Positions 6,739 through 16,967 of a stretch of DNA of 64,000 bases are shown piece after piece. The stretch comes from SZUA-359 sp039809125 (GTDB lineage: Bacteria > Patescibacteriota > Saccharimonadia > Saccharimonadales > Saccharimonadaceae). The position numbers were made by a program, and so were the translations under genes. Location of the stretch: contig JBDHUM010000002.1 of NCBI GenBank assembly GCA_039809125.1, positions 1 through 64,000 on the forward strand, read 5' to 3'. Position 1 is the stretch's first letter. Each line of letters begins with the position of its first letter. The notes under the pieces were generated by a model that worked only from the letters and a program-made list of their open reading frames with translations, was not told the origin of the DNA and did not search any database.

Positions 6739-9700
6739 ATGTGGGATATTCGCACGATAGGTGCGTCGAGGGGAATCCTCGGACGTCTGTTAATTATGCT
6801 CTGTAGCACCTTGCTCATAGCTGTGTTTGCGTGTATCGGTCTCTCTAAACCTGTCGCCGCAGCCGACGCTGTCTGGACAGGCAGCGCTCTAACATACGAA
6901 AGCAATACTTATACGCCTATTTCTGTCACTGGTTTACCGACTGGCGACGTAAAAGACAAAATTCCCTACGCCTGGATTAATACAGCTATTACCCCTCAAA
7001 AAGCCAGTGTCCTTTACTTTGATGATAAGGATCGATTCTTTACTGATGTCGACAACCCGCTTGCTCGAACCTCGGCTATTTTGATTGTCTACGACTTTAA
7101 ATCGCCAAATACCTACAGCAACGGCACCTCACCCGTGACGATTACTGTACTACGTGATCTCACAGTCGACAGCAACGACCAAAATCAAGAACATCAAAAC
7201 ACGTGTGACGGCAGTATCACGAAAGGTATGGGGTGGGTGATGTGCCCCCTGAGCAACTGGATTGCGGATGCTATCGATGGTATTTACAAAATTGTGTCAA
7301 ACTTTTTAGAAGTTCGGACCTTAGTATCGCGCGATACCGGAGTGTATCAGTTATGGGATTTGGTGCGAAACCTTGCCAACATTTGTTTTATCATCATATT
7401 TTTGGTAATCATTTACTCGCATTTGACAAGCATGGGCTACTCAAATCACAACATCAAGGATATGCTACCGCGGCTAATCATTGGTGCAATTTTGGTAAAT
7501 CTGTCTTTTCATATCTCGGCACTTGCGGTTGACACCTCTAATCTATTCGGTTATTCAATTCAGCACATTATCGCAAATGTGCGGGAGAATCTACCGACAG
7601 GCGCTGATATGAGCAGTGAGTTCAACTGGGTGAACATAACGACCTTCATTTTAAGCGGCGGAAGCGTTGTTGGCGGCCTGGCTGCCCTTGGTGGAGCTAC
7701 CGGTTTCGCGCCTGGTGCAATGGCTTTGCTACTGTTATCAGGCCTACTAACCGCAGGATTTGCAGTTCTAACAGCGTTTATTATACTGTCGGCTCGACAA
7801 GCGCTAATCGTGATCTTCACTATCATATCGCCATTGGCGTTTGTAGCATTTGTTTTACCAAGCACCAAATCTTGGTATAGCAAGTGGCAAAAGGCGTTTG
7901 TGTCTCTACTGATATTTTTTCCGATATTTTCACTACTATTCGGCGGCTCGCAACTGGCCGGTGCAGCAATTATGAATTCGTCTCACAGCGCTCAAGACAC
8001 TATGAAGTTGCCCCTCGTGCTAATTGGCCTCGCAGTGCAGTTTATTCCACTTATAATCACGCCGATTATTTTGCGGCTAAGCACTGGTATTCTAGGTCAG
8101 ATTGCCAATATAACCAACAACAAAAACAAAGGTTTTCTCGATCGAACACGCAATAGCTTGAAAGACCGCGCCGATGCATCAAGGCTAAAAGCACTGCAAA
8201 AAAACGATAATATTGCTGGTCGAAACAATATGCGTGGTTGGCTATCGCCGCGAGCAATCGCTCGGCGCTCTGACATGAAGCGACGCGAACGTGAGGCCGA
8301 TAAAAAAATGTACGAAGAAGGACTCGCAAATCGGTTTGAACACCAGCGCAATCGCCGGTTGCAGCAGCCTCCTCAGAGTAGGGCCGATCAAGCTCGCCAA
8401 ATTGCACGTCATCGAGCACACGAAGAGCATCTTTTAGCTACTGAGTACAAAACGTTGATTGATGAGCATGATAAAGAAGCGTGGAATGCCCGGTCTCAAA
8501 CCGACGCTCAAGTTCGAGTTTTACGCATGCAAAGCACTCAGCAAACTGATGCAGCCAAACGTGCCGAAACTGAATGGAATGCAATTATTGAAGAGTTGCG
8601 TGCTGAAGGTCAGCTCGCACCATCAGCAGTCGGGCAAAGCGCTCGAGAAACTCAAATCGCTGAATCATTACGAACACTCGCCCTCGATAATGAACTGCGT
8701 ACTCAAAGACTCAACTCAGCAAAAATGCGACAAGAAGAAAAAATTACTGAAATGTATAAATCGGAAACTAATGACCCTAATGGACACCCAAATCGAACGT
8801 ACGCCGGAGGTATCGCCGGCGAACGCGGCGCCAACCGTGTATATGCCAGGGCACGCTCAAAGACTGTTTCTGATATGGTTGAGGCTGTCAAGAATAACCG
8901 CTCTGTTCTTACCGAATACACATTGCAGCAGTTGATGACACTGCACCAAAACGGTGTATCGGCTGACGGTGTAGGAAATGCCAGCGAAGAAATGCGCCTA
9001 GCTGCCATGCAAGAGATTTTACTTAAAAAGGGTAATCACTTCTCAGTCCAAAAAACCCGCGACATTGTAGCGATGGATGGTATGATCTACGATGACACAG
9101 CCAACCAATACTACGATGTCGCCCGTAATGCGGATGGCACCGTTATCTTGGGAGCAAATGGTAGGGCAGCAAGGGGACGCTTGCTCGACGCCGATGAAGT
9201 AGAATTGCGACGCGACCGTCAGCAAATGTTTGTTGATACCTACAACCAATCGAAACACGCGATTAAAAACGTTTCTGGTACCGATCGAGGCGACTTTGAA
9301 ACTGGTATTGCTATTCTCACCAGCCAAGATGCAATTATACGTGATATCCGCGACGATAAGTTTAAGGCAGCTCGACTGGTTGAGTCGGATGTTGATGAGT
9401 TGGCACGTATGGTGGAGATTTTCCGCGATCCGGCTATTCGTGGCCGTATTTCGCCTCAGTTGCGTCAGAAAGTGGTGGAGCGTATTCAGGAAGCTCAAAC
9501 CGATCCTCAATTGAAAGGTCAGATTGAAGGCCGCCAGCGCGACCTTATGAACATGGTTGCTTCATATCTCGATGATACCGACACCCGCAGCGATCGTGAA
9601 AAAGAAACCATCTACTTTGAAGACCCAAGTACTGGCGCTCGGGTATCGCCGGGCACACCTGGAGCTCGACCAGTTGACATTCATAAACGCGCACCGGTAT

Positions 9701-9744
9701 CGTTTAATCTCGGCACACCAGGCGATCCGTTACCGCCCTTTTAG
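6739..9744 (+). CDS. Giant VirB6/TrbL-like T4SS membrane protein with a long cytoplasmic coiled-coil tail (paralogue A)
   Basis: This 1001-residue protein has a signal-like segment (about 14-42), an extracellular region (about 43-205) and a polytopic core with hydrophobic segments near 212-229, 241-262, 308-375 (several) and 385-448. A highly charged, Arg/Glu/Gln-rich tail of about 550 residues follows. The core matches the next gene product almost motif by motif: R-x-L-A-N, YSHLTS, N-I-K-x-M-L-P, RQALIV, ISPLAFVA, LGQI and NNKN. A shared C...GW-x-x-CP cysteine pair precedes the first core helix. By topology and context I infer a VirB6/TrbL-type inner-membrane channel component; the tail could contact the VirB4 ATPase. 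The start is the first ATG, with no Shine-Dalgarno sequence and the promoter directly upstream. Confidence 0.72.
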   Translation: MWDIRTIGASRGILGRLLIMLCSTLLIAVFACIGLSKPVAAADAVWTGSALTYESNTYTPISVTGLPTGDVKDKIPYAWINTAITPQKASVLYFDDKDRFFTDVDNPLARTSAILIVYDFKSPNTYSNGTSPVTITVLRDLTVDSNDQNQEHQNTCDGSITKGMGWVMCPLSNWIADAIDGIYKIVSNFLEVRTLVSRDTGVYQLWDLVRNLANICFIIIFLVIIYSHLTSMGYSNHNIKDMLPRLIIGAILVNLSFHISALAVDTSNLFGYSIQHIIANVRENLPTGADMSSEFNWVNITTFILSGGSVVGGLAALGGATGFAPGAMALLLLSGLLTAGFAVLTAFIILSARQALIVIFTIISPLAFVAFVLPSTKSWYSKWQKAFVSLLIFFPIFSLLFGGSQLAGAAIMNSSHSAQDTMKLPLVLIGLAVQFIPLIITPIILRLSTGILGQIANITNNKNKGFLDRTRNSLKDRADASRLKALQKNDNIAGRNNMRGWLSPRAIARRSDMKRREREADKKMYEEGLANRFEHQRNRRLQQPPQSRADQARQIARHRAHEEHLLATEYKTLIDEHDKEAWNARSQTDAQVRVLRMQSTQQTDAAKRAETEWNAIIEELRAEGQLAPSAVGQSARETQIAESLRTLALDNELRTQRLNSAKMRQEEKITEMYKSETNDPNGHPNRTYAGGIAGERGANRVYARARSKTVSDMVEAVKNNRSVLTEYTLQQLMTLHQNGVSADGVGNASEEMRLAAMQEILLKKGNHFSVQKTRDIVAMDGMIYDDTANQYYDVARNADGTVILGANGRAARGRLLDADEVELRRDRQQMFVDTYNQSKHAIKNVSGTDRGDFETGIAILTSQDAIIRDIRDDKFKAARLVESDVDELARMVEIFRDPAIRGRISPQLRQKVVERIQEAQTDPQLKGQIEGRQRDLMNMVASYLDDTDTRSDREKETIYFEDPSTGARVSPGTPGARPVDIHKRAPVSFNLGTPGDPLPPF

Positions 9745-9789
9745 ACTCCATACTTCACACTAGATGTTACTTATGGTTAAATAAACCAT

Positions 9790-12700
9790 ATGAAACGCGC
9801 CAAAGCTGCATTGCTGCTTGTGCTGATACTTTGCAGTACAGCTGTTAGTACTGTCTACTTTTCGCCCTCGGCAAGCGGACTCACCGATGCTGATGCATCG
9901 GTCGAAGAGAAATTATTTGCCTATACCTATATGCGCGGCATGCAGAGTTGTTTTAAGCATAGCAAGTTGGGCGGTGGAGCTTTTGATGGGTATATTACCC
10001 CCGAATTAGCAAATAACGGAAAATGGTTTACGACTGATAATCCAATTGAGAAGGACAGCTACCCACTCGCCACTGGCGAAAAAAAGAGTTGCGCCGACGT
10101 CGATTTTGTAAAAACATACCTCCGTATTTTTGGCTATACTTCTGGTGTCGATGCGCTTGGTGATGGTGGCTTGCGTATGAACAGAGATGGTAATGGAAAC
10201 TTTGATGAGAATGGAGAAAATGTTGCTGCACGCGTGCCGGCGACAGTTGCCGCTAAATGGGGCAAAACTCCTTACCTCGACCGAGCATTGTCATACGTAT
10301 TGCAAAAAAAAGTGCTCGAAAGCGACAAGGGGTGCCAAGCAACTGTAACAACCGACAGAACACTTGCAAATGGTCCCAAGGGTGCCATTACAAAGACAGT
10401 CAGTGACAGTGGAGAAATCGTTGAGACGTTTTACTTATGGGGGCCAGATAATGATGACGGCACCGAACACACCTTAGCAAATACGGGTACCTACGACGAA
10501 TGGAAGCAAACGTGCCAGCAAATGGCCGATGATATGTCAGGTAATGCCCCCTACTATGTTAGTACCTTTCCGGTTCAAAGCTGCGATGTCAAATACGCCG
10601 GCAATGATGCCCAAATAAGCGCCTGCGAAGACGGCGAGCAACACCCGGATGATGTTGATTACTGCAAAACAACCTACCATAACGCAGCGGCTGAGCCGGG
10701 CACGGAGCAAGCTTGTCTATATGGCCAAAAACATGCAAGTTTTGATCCTGGCGGAACAACCGAAGATCCTGACAAAGTAATAAGCTGCCAAATTGAGGCC
10801 ATTGGTTGGATTGTTTGTCCAGTTGTACGATTTTTGGCTAAAACCACCGACGCGATGTATGGCATGATCCGTTCGATGCTGCTAGTACAGCCAGCCATTA
10901 TCGATCAATCAAACTCAAACTCTGCCTACACGCCATGGACAAGAGTACGCGACCTGGCTAACGTTGCCTTTATCGTTGTATTTATAATTATCGTTTACTC
11001 GCACCTTACCAGTGCTGGTATTAGCAACTACAACATCAAAAAGATGCTGCCAAAGCTAATTGTTGGCGCGCTGTTGGTGAATCTATCATTTTGGATATCG
11101 GGTTTGCTCGTAGAGCTTTCAAACCTCGTCGGTACAAATATCTTTAAGCTTATTGGCGGGGCGGCCGATACGATGTACCCCGCGACAATTACTGAAGAGG
11201 TTGATGCCTATGCCGGTCTTGGAGGCTGGGATAAGTTGGCATTAATTGCGATTGGCGTTGGTGGAGCGGCTATTGCGGCGTCAGGAATAGTCACCGTTGC
11301 TATTTTCTTACCACTGGTCGTATCGGCAGGCTTGGCGATTTTGACTGTGCTAATTGTGCTGACTGTTCGACAGGCATTAATTGTGATGATGGTGATCATA
11401 TCTCCGCTTGCCTTTGTTGCTTACTTGCTACCAAATACCGAAGGTTTGTTCAAAAAGTGGTGGGGGCTTTTCAAGTCGCTGCTGCTGCTATTTCCGATTA
11501 TTTCGTTTATCTTTGCTTCCTCAGCCCTAGCCAGCGTAATATTAACCAACGTATCAAACACATCGGAGGGCGAAGCACCAGGCGACTTAGCAAGTTTTGC
11601 CATGAGCGTAATGGCAGCTGCCGTATCGATAATTCCGCTGTTTATCACGCCGATTTTGATGAAAGTTACCACTGGTGCGCTCGGGCAAATCACCGGAATG
11701 GTCAACAACAAAAATCGCGGCCTAATTGACCGATCAAAAAACTACGCCCGCGACAAACAAAAAGATGCCTGGATGAATTCGATGGCCACCGGACCAAGAC
11801 GATTCGGCGCAGGGGGCAAGTGGAATCCGCTCAATCACATTACCGGTACCGGCAGGCGGCTCTATCACGGTAGACTTAGTCGTCAACAATCTACTAAAAA
11901 CGCTGAGACAAACCTAGAGTCGCAATGGGCAGGCTCAGCCCGGGGACAGCAGCTATTAGGTCAGCAGCAAAATGCCCAAACACAGCTTAAAACAGCCCAG
12001 AATCAGGCATATATCAACCGGCTAAACAGCGGTGATCCTGAAGTTGAAGAAATTGAATTAAAGGCTAAAGTTGCCGAACTAGATTTAAGTGAAGCGGAAG
12101 AACAAAGTAAGCTAAGGGTACATGCAACTCCTGTGTTTGAACAAGCGGCAATACGCGATAAAATAGCGGCCGACGAGTTGAAGGCCGTAGAGGCAAGAAC
12201 AGACGCTTTGCATGATGAATTAAAAACAACAAGTGGCGCAGCAGTTGCCACTGCACACGGTTTAGACGCGGCCATAGCAGATCGCGCAAAAAGCGCTGCT
12301 GAAGCGACATACAAATATGGTCAACGAGCCGGCATGGCAGGAATGAAGCTCAAGACAGATATGTCTGATATGATTGGTGACGACATCGATAATCCAACTC
12401 AGGCTGCAATAGATGCGGCCGGGGTCATGGGTAATGCGGGCGTAAGCCTTGTTCAAGCACAAGCTCGTCAAACAAAACTAGCAGCTGCTAACGAAGCTAT
12501 TGCTGCAGAGAAAACAACCATGAGGGAGCTTAATCATGAACAACTTATGGGAATTGTACAAGACGAGACCGCATCGGACGTACGACGTACAGCAGCTGCG
12601 GGTATGATCGCTTCAAAAAGCTACCGAGATGGCCACCTCGAGCTACTTGAATACTTGAGTCAAACTGCTCACGTAACCGGAAGAGACGATAGTGGCAAGG

Positions 12701-13119
12701 TAACATCTCTCAAATCCGCAGTTACTGATATGCAGCAGCAATTTATGGCCGACGCCTCTGGTATGCCTGGCGTTCTTGGTGATACTGAAAAAACTGCTCT
12801 CGGTGAAGGTAAGCTCGCTATAGATATCGAAAAATTAAATAATGATGCAGGACGAACTGGAGACCAACGACTAACAATAAAAGAACATCTGCTAAGAGAA
12901 AGGCTCGCAGCAGGTAAAGTGTCCGAGGATTCATTTGCCACGCTCGATCCAGATGACGTTAAGGTATTAGACAGCCTTTACGAGAAGGGCGCTCTTGATG
13001 GTAAGGCTAGGGAGAACGTAGAAAAAGTAATCAGACGCTTACGCCAAAACCGTCAAGCCTACCAGCCTACCAAAGAAGCACAGAGGGCTATTCACGAGAA
13101 GATTCTTCCACCCACCTGA
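9790..13119 (+). CDS. Giant VirB6/TrbL-like T4SS membrane protein with a Cys-rich ectodomain (paralogue B)
   Basis: The 1109-residue paralogue of the previous product has a signal peptide (about 1-30) and a larger extracellular domain (about 31-340) with eight cysteines before the shared GW-x-x-CP motif. The same polytopic core follows (about 390-630; YSHLTS, N-I-K-K-M-L-P-K, RQALIV, ISPLAFVAY, LGQI and NNKN). The Ala/Lys/Glu-rich tail of about 480 residues has no detectable similarity by eye to the tail of paralogue A, so the ends have diverged around a conserved channel. The expanded Cys-rich ectodomain is a candidate for surface contact. The gap to paralogue A is 45 nt, which fits one operon. 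Confidence 0.72.
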   Translation: MKRAKAALLLVLILCSTAVSTVYFSPSASGLTDADASVEEKLFAYTYMRGMQSCFKHSKLGGGAFDGYITPELANNGKWFTTDNPIEKDSYPLATGEKKSCADVDFVKTYLRIFGYTSGVDALGDGGLRMNRDGNGNFDENGENVAARVPATVAAKWGKTPYLDRALSYVLQKKVLESDKGCQATVTTDRTLANGPKGAITKTVSDSGEIVETFYLWGPDNDDGTEHTLANTGTYDEWKQTCQQMADDMSGNAPYYVSTFPVQSCDVKYAGNDAQISACEDGEQHPDDVDYCKTTYHNAAAEPGTEQACLYGQKHASFDPGGTTEDPDKVISCQIEAIGWIVCPVVRFLAKTTDAMYGMIRSMLLVQPAIIDQSNSNSAYTPWTRVRDLANVAFIVVFIIIVYSHLTSAGISNYNIKKMLPKLIVGALLVNLSFWISGLLVELSNLVGTNIFKLIGGAADTMYPATITEEVDAYAGLGGWDKLALIAIGVGGAAIAASGIVTVAIFLPLVVSAGLAILTVLIVLTVRQALIVMMVIISPLAFVAYLLPNTEGLFKKWWGLFKSLLLLFPIISFIFASSALASVILTNVSNTSEGEAPGDLASFAMSVMAAAVSIIPLFITPILMKVTTGALGQITGMVNNKNRGLIDRSKNYARDKQKDAWMNSMATGPRRFGAGGKWNPLNHITGTGRRLYHGRLSRQQSTKNAETNLESQWAGSARGQQLLGQQQNAQTQLKTAQNQAYINRLNSGDPEVEEIELKAKVAELDLSEAEEQSKLRVHATPVFEQAAIRDKIAADELKAVEARTDALHDELKTTSGAAVATAHGLDAAIADRAKSAAEATYKYGQRAGMAGMKLKTDMSDMIGDDIDNPTQAAIDAAGVMGNAGVSLVQAQARQTKLAAANEAIAAEKTTMRELNHEQLMGIVQDETASDVRRTAAAGMIASKSYRDGHLELLEYLSQTAHVTGRDDSGKVTSLKSAVTDMQQQFMADASGMPGVLGDTEKTALGEGKLAIDIEKLNNDAGRTGDQRLTIKEHLLRERLAAGKVSEDSFATLDPDDVKVLDSLYEKGALDGKARENVEKVIRRLRQNRQAYQPTKEAQRAIHEKILPPT

Positions 13120-13173
13120 ACCTGACGAACCTGAACCAACCTCAACTCCGTAGGGGTATGGTAATCTAGAAGT

Positions 13174-14142
13174 ATGGCTAGCTACAAAGTTGCCCAAGAC
13201 GTTGAAGCCGACGATAAGCTGCTCGGTCCGTTTACGTTTCGACAGATGATCTATCTTGGCATTGTCGCTATGGCGGGTGGGGTTGCCTACGGCCTCTGGC
13301 AGTTACTCCCGCCGCTCGTAGTTATTCCTATTCCGATAATCATATTTTTTAGCGCCCTAGCGCTCCCACTGCGCAAAGATCAGCCAATGGAAACCTATCT
13401 GGCGGCAATTATTTCGTATTACTTGAAACCGCGAAAGCGAATGTGGGTACCTGATGGAATTGAGTCGCTGGTACAGATCACTGCACCGCACATAAAAGAA
13501 GAGTCTCGCATAAAAGACCTCGGCGACACCGAGACTGAGCGGCGGCTTGCGTACCTAGCAACATTGGTAGACACCGGCGGCTGGGCAATTCGTAACGTTT
13601 ACGACACTTCGAATACCGCTACACCGATGAATGATGATATCTATAACGAAGCTCAGCAAGTTGAAGATCCGCTCGATAGTGGCAGCACTGTTGGACAATC
13701 GTTCAACCGAATGATTGACCAATCAGACACAAACAGGCGCGAACAAGTAATTCAACGAATGCATCAGCCTGTAAATCCAGTTATCGAGCAGCCGCCAGCA
13801 ACACCACTGCAAATGGCTGCAGCTCCCCAAGCGATTTACCCAGAACCAGTAGCTAGCTCACCAACGATGCAAACTCAGCAAATAATTGATCCATATGCCA
13901 CGTACACACAAGCCAGTCAAACATACACCGCTCCCCCCGTACAAGACGATTCGGCCGTTACACCATCAGCTCAAGCCACCACCAACAACACTGACACTAG
14001 CGTTTCCGACCTGTCACCTGATATAATGGAACTTGCAAATAATAGAGATTTATCGATTGAAACGATGCAGCACGAAGCTCACCGTATTCATCAAAAAAAG
14101 CAGCAGCTCGATGAGGGTGAAGTGCTTATTTCACTACGATAG
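13174..14142 (+). CDS. PrgI-family T4SS membrane protein with a long disordered tail
   Basis: The 322-residue product begins with a compact PrgI-like domain (about 1-95). MASYKVAQDVEADDKLLGPF is followed by two hydrophobic helices (about 26-46 and 49-67) and the segment MWVPDG. PrgI proteins are small inner-membrane partners (VirB3-like) that are typically encoded just upstream of VirB4 in Gram-positive conjugation systems, as here. The rest (about 150-322) is rich in Gln, Pro, Thr and Ser and probably disordered. A TAATCT ends 6 nt before the ATG, so an internal leaderless promoter is possible. Confidence 0.8.
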   Translation: MASYKVAQDVEADDKLLGPFTFRQMIYLGIVAMAGGVAYGLWQLLPPLVVIPIPIIIFFSALALPLRKDQPMETYLAAIISYYLKPRKRMWVPDGIESLVQITAPHIKEESRIKDLGDTETERRLAYLATLVDTGGWAIRNVYDTSNTATPMNDDIYNEAQQVEDPLDSGSTVGQSFNRMIDQSDTNRREQVIQRMHQPVNPVIEQPPATPLQMAAAPQAIYPEPVASSPTMQTQQIIDPYATYTQASQTYTAPPVQDDSAVTPSAQATTNNTDTSVSDLSPDIMELANNRDLSIETMQHEAHRIHQKKQQLDEGEVLISLR

Positions 14143-14166
14143 ATCATAATCTCAAGGGGAGTGGGG

Positions 14167-15138
14167 ATGCCGCCAGACAATCAACAATACGCTGCGCCGC
14201 AAAGCCAGCCCCCAGCGGGCGCGGTGCCACCATACCCACCTGCGCCGGACACGCCGGTACCAGATCCCTCTCAGTTTACCGATCAGTCTGCTCAAGCGGC
14301 ACCGCAGATGATGACTGCTGATCAACCTGCGCCAATGCAGCCACTACCACAGCAATCTGCGCCCGAGCAACCTCAACCAAGTGCTGACAAAAAAGGCAGT
14401 GAGACCAAACAGCAAAGCCCTAACACCACCCAACATAGTTTGCTATTTTCTGAGCTGCGCGAGGGCATGGTAATCATGGGAGATGGTACGTTTCGAGCTA
14501 TTGTCGCCTGCGAATCCATCAATTTTGATCTTATGAGTAGCCGAGAGCGCGAAGGTGTCGAATATAGCTATCAGAACTTTCTCAATTCTTTATCATTTGA
14601 CGTGCAGATCTACATAAGCTCTCGCCAAGTTGATATCTCGCCGTACCTAGAGAAACTATCTGATTTACGCCGATCACAAGATAACATGCTGCTCGGTGTT
14701 ATGATGGACGATTATCTTGCGTTTATCGATGACTTGGCTCAAGGATCGAATATTATGGATAAGCGCTTTTATATCATCGTTCCGTTTAGCGCCGCCCTCG
14801 ACGCTTCTAAAATTGTCGATAAGGGCAAGGGGTTTTTCAGCCGATTCTTCGTACAGAATGCCAAACAAGTAACGAAAATTGATCAGCCAACCTACGAAAA
14901 GGCTAAAGAAGAACTGCAAAACCGCGTTCAAACCGTTATCAGCGGACTGTATCAGGTAGGGGTGCGCTGTGCACAGCTGAATACTAAGGAGCTCGGCGAG
15001 CTATACTACGGTGTCTACAATCCCGATACTGCTATGAATCAGCCACTCGGTGACTTCGAAAGCACCACTTCTATGTACGTTAAACGGGCACAGCCAGTCG
15101 AACAAATTCCTGGACAGGGTCAGATGGGGGTAGGATAA
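14167..15138 (+). CDS. Split N-terminal domain of a VirB4/TraC-type ATPase
   Basis: The 323-residue protein has about 95 Pro/Gln-rich residues. A folded domain follows from HSLLFSELREGMVIMGDGTF to about residue 300, and includes YISSRQVDISPYLEKL, YIIVPFS and a late segment ending ELGELYYGVYNPD. This resembles the N-terminal half of TraC/VirB4 proteins that precedes the ATPase domain, but no Walker motifs are present. The gene directly precedes the VirB4 ATPase gene with no spacer (stop at 15138, next ATG at 15139). I infer that the two products work as one unit. A GTG at 14161 is in frame, but AAGGGGAG (14153-14160) is better spaced for the ATG at 14167. Confidence 0.65.
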   Translation: MPPDNQQYAAPQSQPPAGAVPPYPPAPDTPVPDPSQFTDQSAQAAPQMMTADQPAPMQPLPQQSAPEQPQPSADKKGSETKQQSPNTTQHSLLFSELREGMVIMGDGTFRAIVACESINFDLMSSREREGVEYSYQNFLNSLSFDVQIYISSRQVDISPYLEKLSDLRRSQDNMLLGVMMDDYLAFIDDLAQGSNIMDKRFYIIVPFSAALDASKIVDKGKGFFSRFFVQNAKQVTKIDQPTYEKAKEELQNRVQTVISGLYQVGVRCAQLNTKELGELYYGVYNPDTAMNQPLGDFESTTSMYVKRAQPVEQIPGQGQMGVG

Positions 15139-16965
15139 ATGGCAAAAAAACGCGACGCAATTGAAATCGCCGCTGAGCAAAAGGCTCGTGAGCAAGCAGA
15201 GGTAGAAGAGGCATTCGTCCGCGGTATCACCACTCTGCGCGACCTTATTGCACCAAGCAGTCTCGAAATTCACTCCAGCTACTTTCGTCTCGGTACCAAG
15301 TACGGGAGAACCTTGTATGTGTATGGCTATCCCCGTGAGCTCTACACTGGCTGGCTAAGTGGTTTAATCAATGTCGACGAAGTGCTCGATATCAGCATGT
15401 ACGTGTATCCGGTTGAATCACAGGTGGTGATGCGCAACCTGCGCAAAAAAGTAACTCAGCTTGAGGCATCAATGTCACTATTAGCCGAAAAGGGGAGAAC
15501 TCGTGACCCTGGGCTCGAAGCTGCCTTGCAAGACGCCGAAGAATTGCGCGATCAGCTGCAGGTAGGTGCGCAACGATTTTTCCGGTTTGGCCTCTACGTT
15601 ACCCTCTACGCTGATAGCTTAGAGGATCTCGCATTTGTTCAACGAAAAATTGAAACTATGTTTGGCCAACAGATGGTATTTACAAAAGTAGCCAGTTCGC
15701 AACAAGAGCAAGGCATGAACAGTACCTTCCCACAAATGACCGACCAGCTGCAGATTCGTCGCAACATGAACACTGGCGCAATTTCGACCAGTTTTCCATT
15801 TACTAGCGCCGACCTAAGTGATGGTAAGGGAATTTTGTACGGCATAAATATGCACAATAACGGTCTGGTAATTTTCGATCGCTTCACGCTTGAAAACGCC
15901 AATATGGTGGTGTTTGCTAAGTCTGGTGCAGGTAAATCATTCACCGTCAAGCTTGAGGCCTTGCGCAGTATGATGATGGGTGCTGATATCTTGATTATTG
16001 ATCCAGAAAACGAGTACCAAAAGTTAGCTGATGCGGTAGGTGGGAGCTACATTCGATTGAGTCTTAATAGCGATGTGCGTATCAACCCGTTTGATTTACC
16101 GCGAGTTATTGACAGCGACGAGGCTGATGACGCCCTGCGAGCCAACCTTGTCACACTACACGGTCTATTTAGGCTGATGCTTGGCGGTTATCAGATGACT
16201 GCAGGCGGCCAAGTAATGCCAGCTCTGACTGCCGCCGAGGAAGCCGACCTCGACCAAGCCCTCATCGACACTTACGCCCGAGTTGGTATCACTAGCGACC
16301 CGCTGACACACAACTCACCACCGCCGACAATTGCTGAGCTCTACGATACGCTGCTACACATGGGTGGTACCGGGCCAGGGCTCGCACAGCGCCTGCGTAA
16401 ATTTACCACTGGTACATTTGCTGGTATTTTCAGCCAGCAATCGAATATAGATATCAACAACAACATGGTGGTATTTAATATTCGCGACCTCGAAGACGAC
16501 CTGCGACCGATCGCAATGTACATTGTGCTGAGTCATATTTGGAATATCACACGAACTATCCAAAAAAAGCGCATGCTGGTGGTTGACGAAGCCTGGCAAC
16601 TCATGAAATACGACGATTCAGCCAACTTTTTGTTTAGCCTTGCCAAACGAGCTCGAAAATATTATCTTGGACTTACCACTATAACGCAGGACGTTGAAGA
16701 TTTTATGGGAAGCAAAATGGGACGTGCTATTGTAGCCAACTCAAGCATGCAGTTACTGCTCAAACAATCAGCCAGTGCAGTTGATGTGCTCAGCGATGTC
16801 TTTAAGCTCACCGAAGAAGAACAAAAGCGTCTGGCCAACTTCCCAGTGGGCCAGGGGCTGTTCTTTGCTGGACAAAATCACGTGCATATTCAAATTGTTG
16901 CCAGCCCGACCGAACAGCAGCTAATTAGTACGAACCCTCAGCAGACAACAGGTAAGCAGGTTTAA
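15139..16965 (+). CDS. virB4: VirB4-like secretion ATPase
   Basis: The 608-residue protein has Walker A motif AKSGAGKS (about 260-267), IIDPENEYQKLA shortly after, which is typical of VirB4/TraC and HerA-FtsK-type ATPases, and Walker B MLVVDEAW (about 478-485). The late segment LTTITQDVEDF (about 515) matches the sensor region. VirB4 powers substrate translocation and pilin dislocation in type IV secretion. The protein is shorter than typical VirB4 (about 800 residues) because part of the N-terminal region is encoded by the preceding gene. It is followed 2 nt later by the GTG of the next gene. Confidence 0.92.
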   Translation: MAKKRDAIEIAAEQKAREQAEVEEAFVRGITTLRDLIAPSSLEIHSSYFRLGTKYGRTLYVYGYPRELYTGWLSGLINVDEVLDISMYVYPVESQVVMRNLRKKVTQLEASMSLLAEKGRTRDPGLEAALQDAEELRDQLQVGAQRFFRFGLYVTLYADSLEDLAFVQRKIETMFGQQMVFTKVASSQQEQGMNSTFPQMTDQLQIRRNMNTGAISTSFPFTSADLSDGKGILYGINMHNNGLVIFDRFTLENANMVVFAKSGAGKSFTVKLEALRSMMMGADILIIDPENEYQKLADAVGGSYIRLSLNSDVRINPFDLPRVIDSDEADDALRANLVTLHGLFRLMLGGYQMTAGGQVMPALTAAEEADLDQALIDTYARVGITSDPLTHNSPPPTIAELYDTLLHMGGTGPGLAQRLRKFTTGTFAGIFSQQSNIDINNNMVVFNIRDLEDDLRPIAMYIVLSHIWNITRTIQKKRMLVVDEAWQLMKYDDSANFLFSLAKRARKYYLGLTTITQDVEDFMGSKMGRAIVANSSMQLLLKQSASAVDVLSDVFKLTEEEQKRLANFPVGQGLFFAGQNHVHIQIVASPTEQQLISTNPQQTTGKQV

Positions 16966-16967
16966 CC

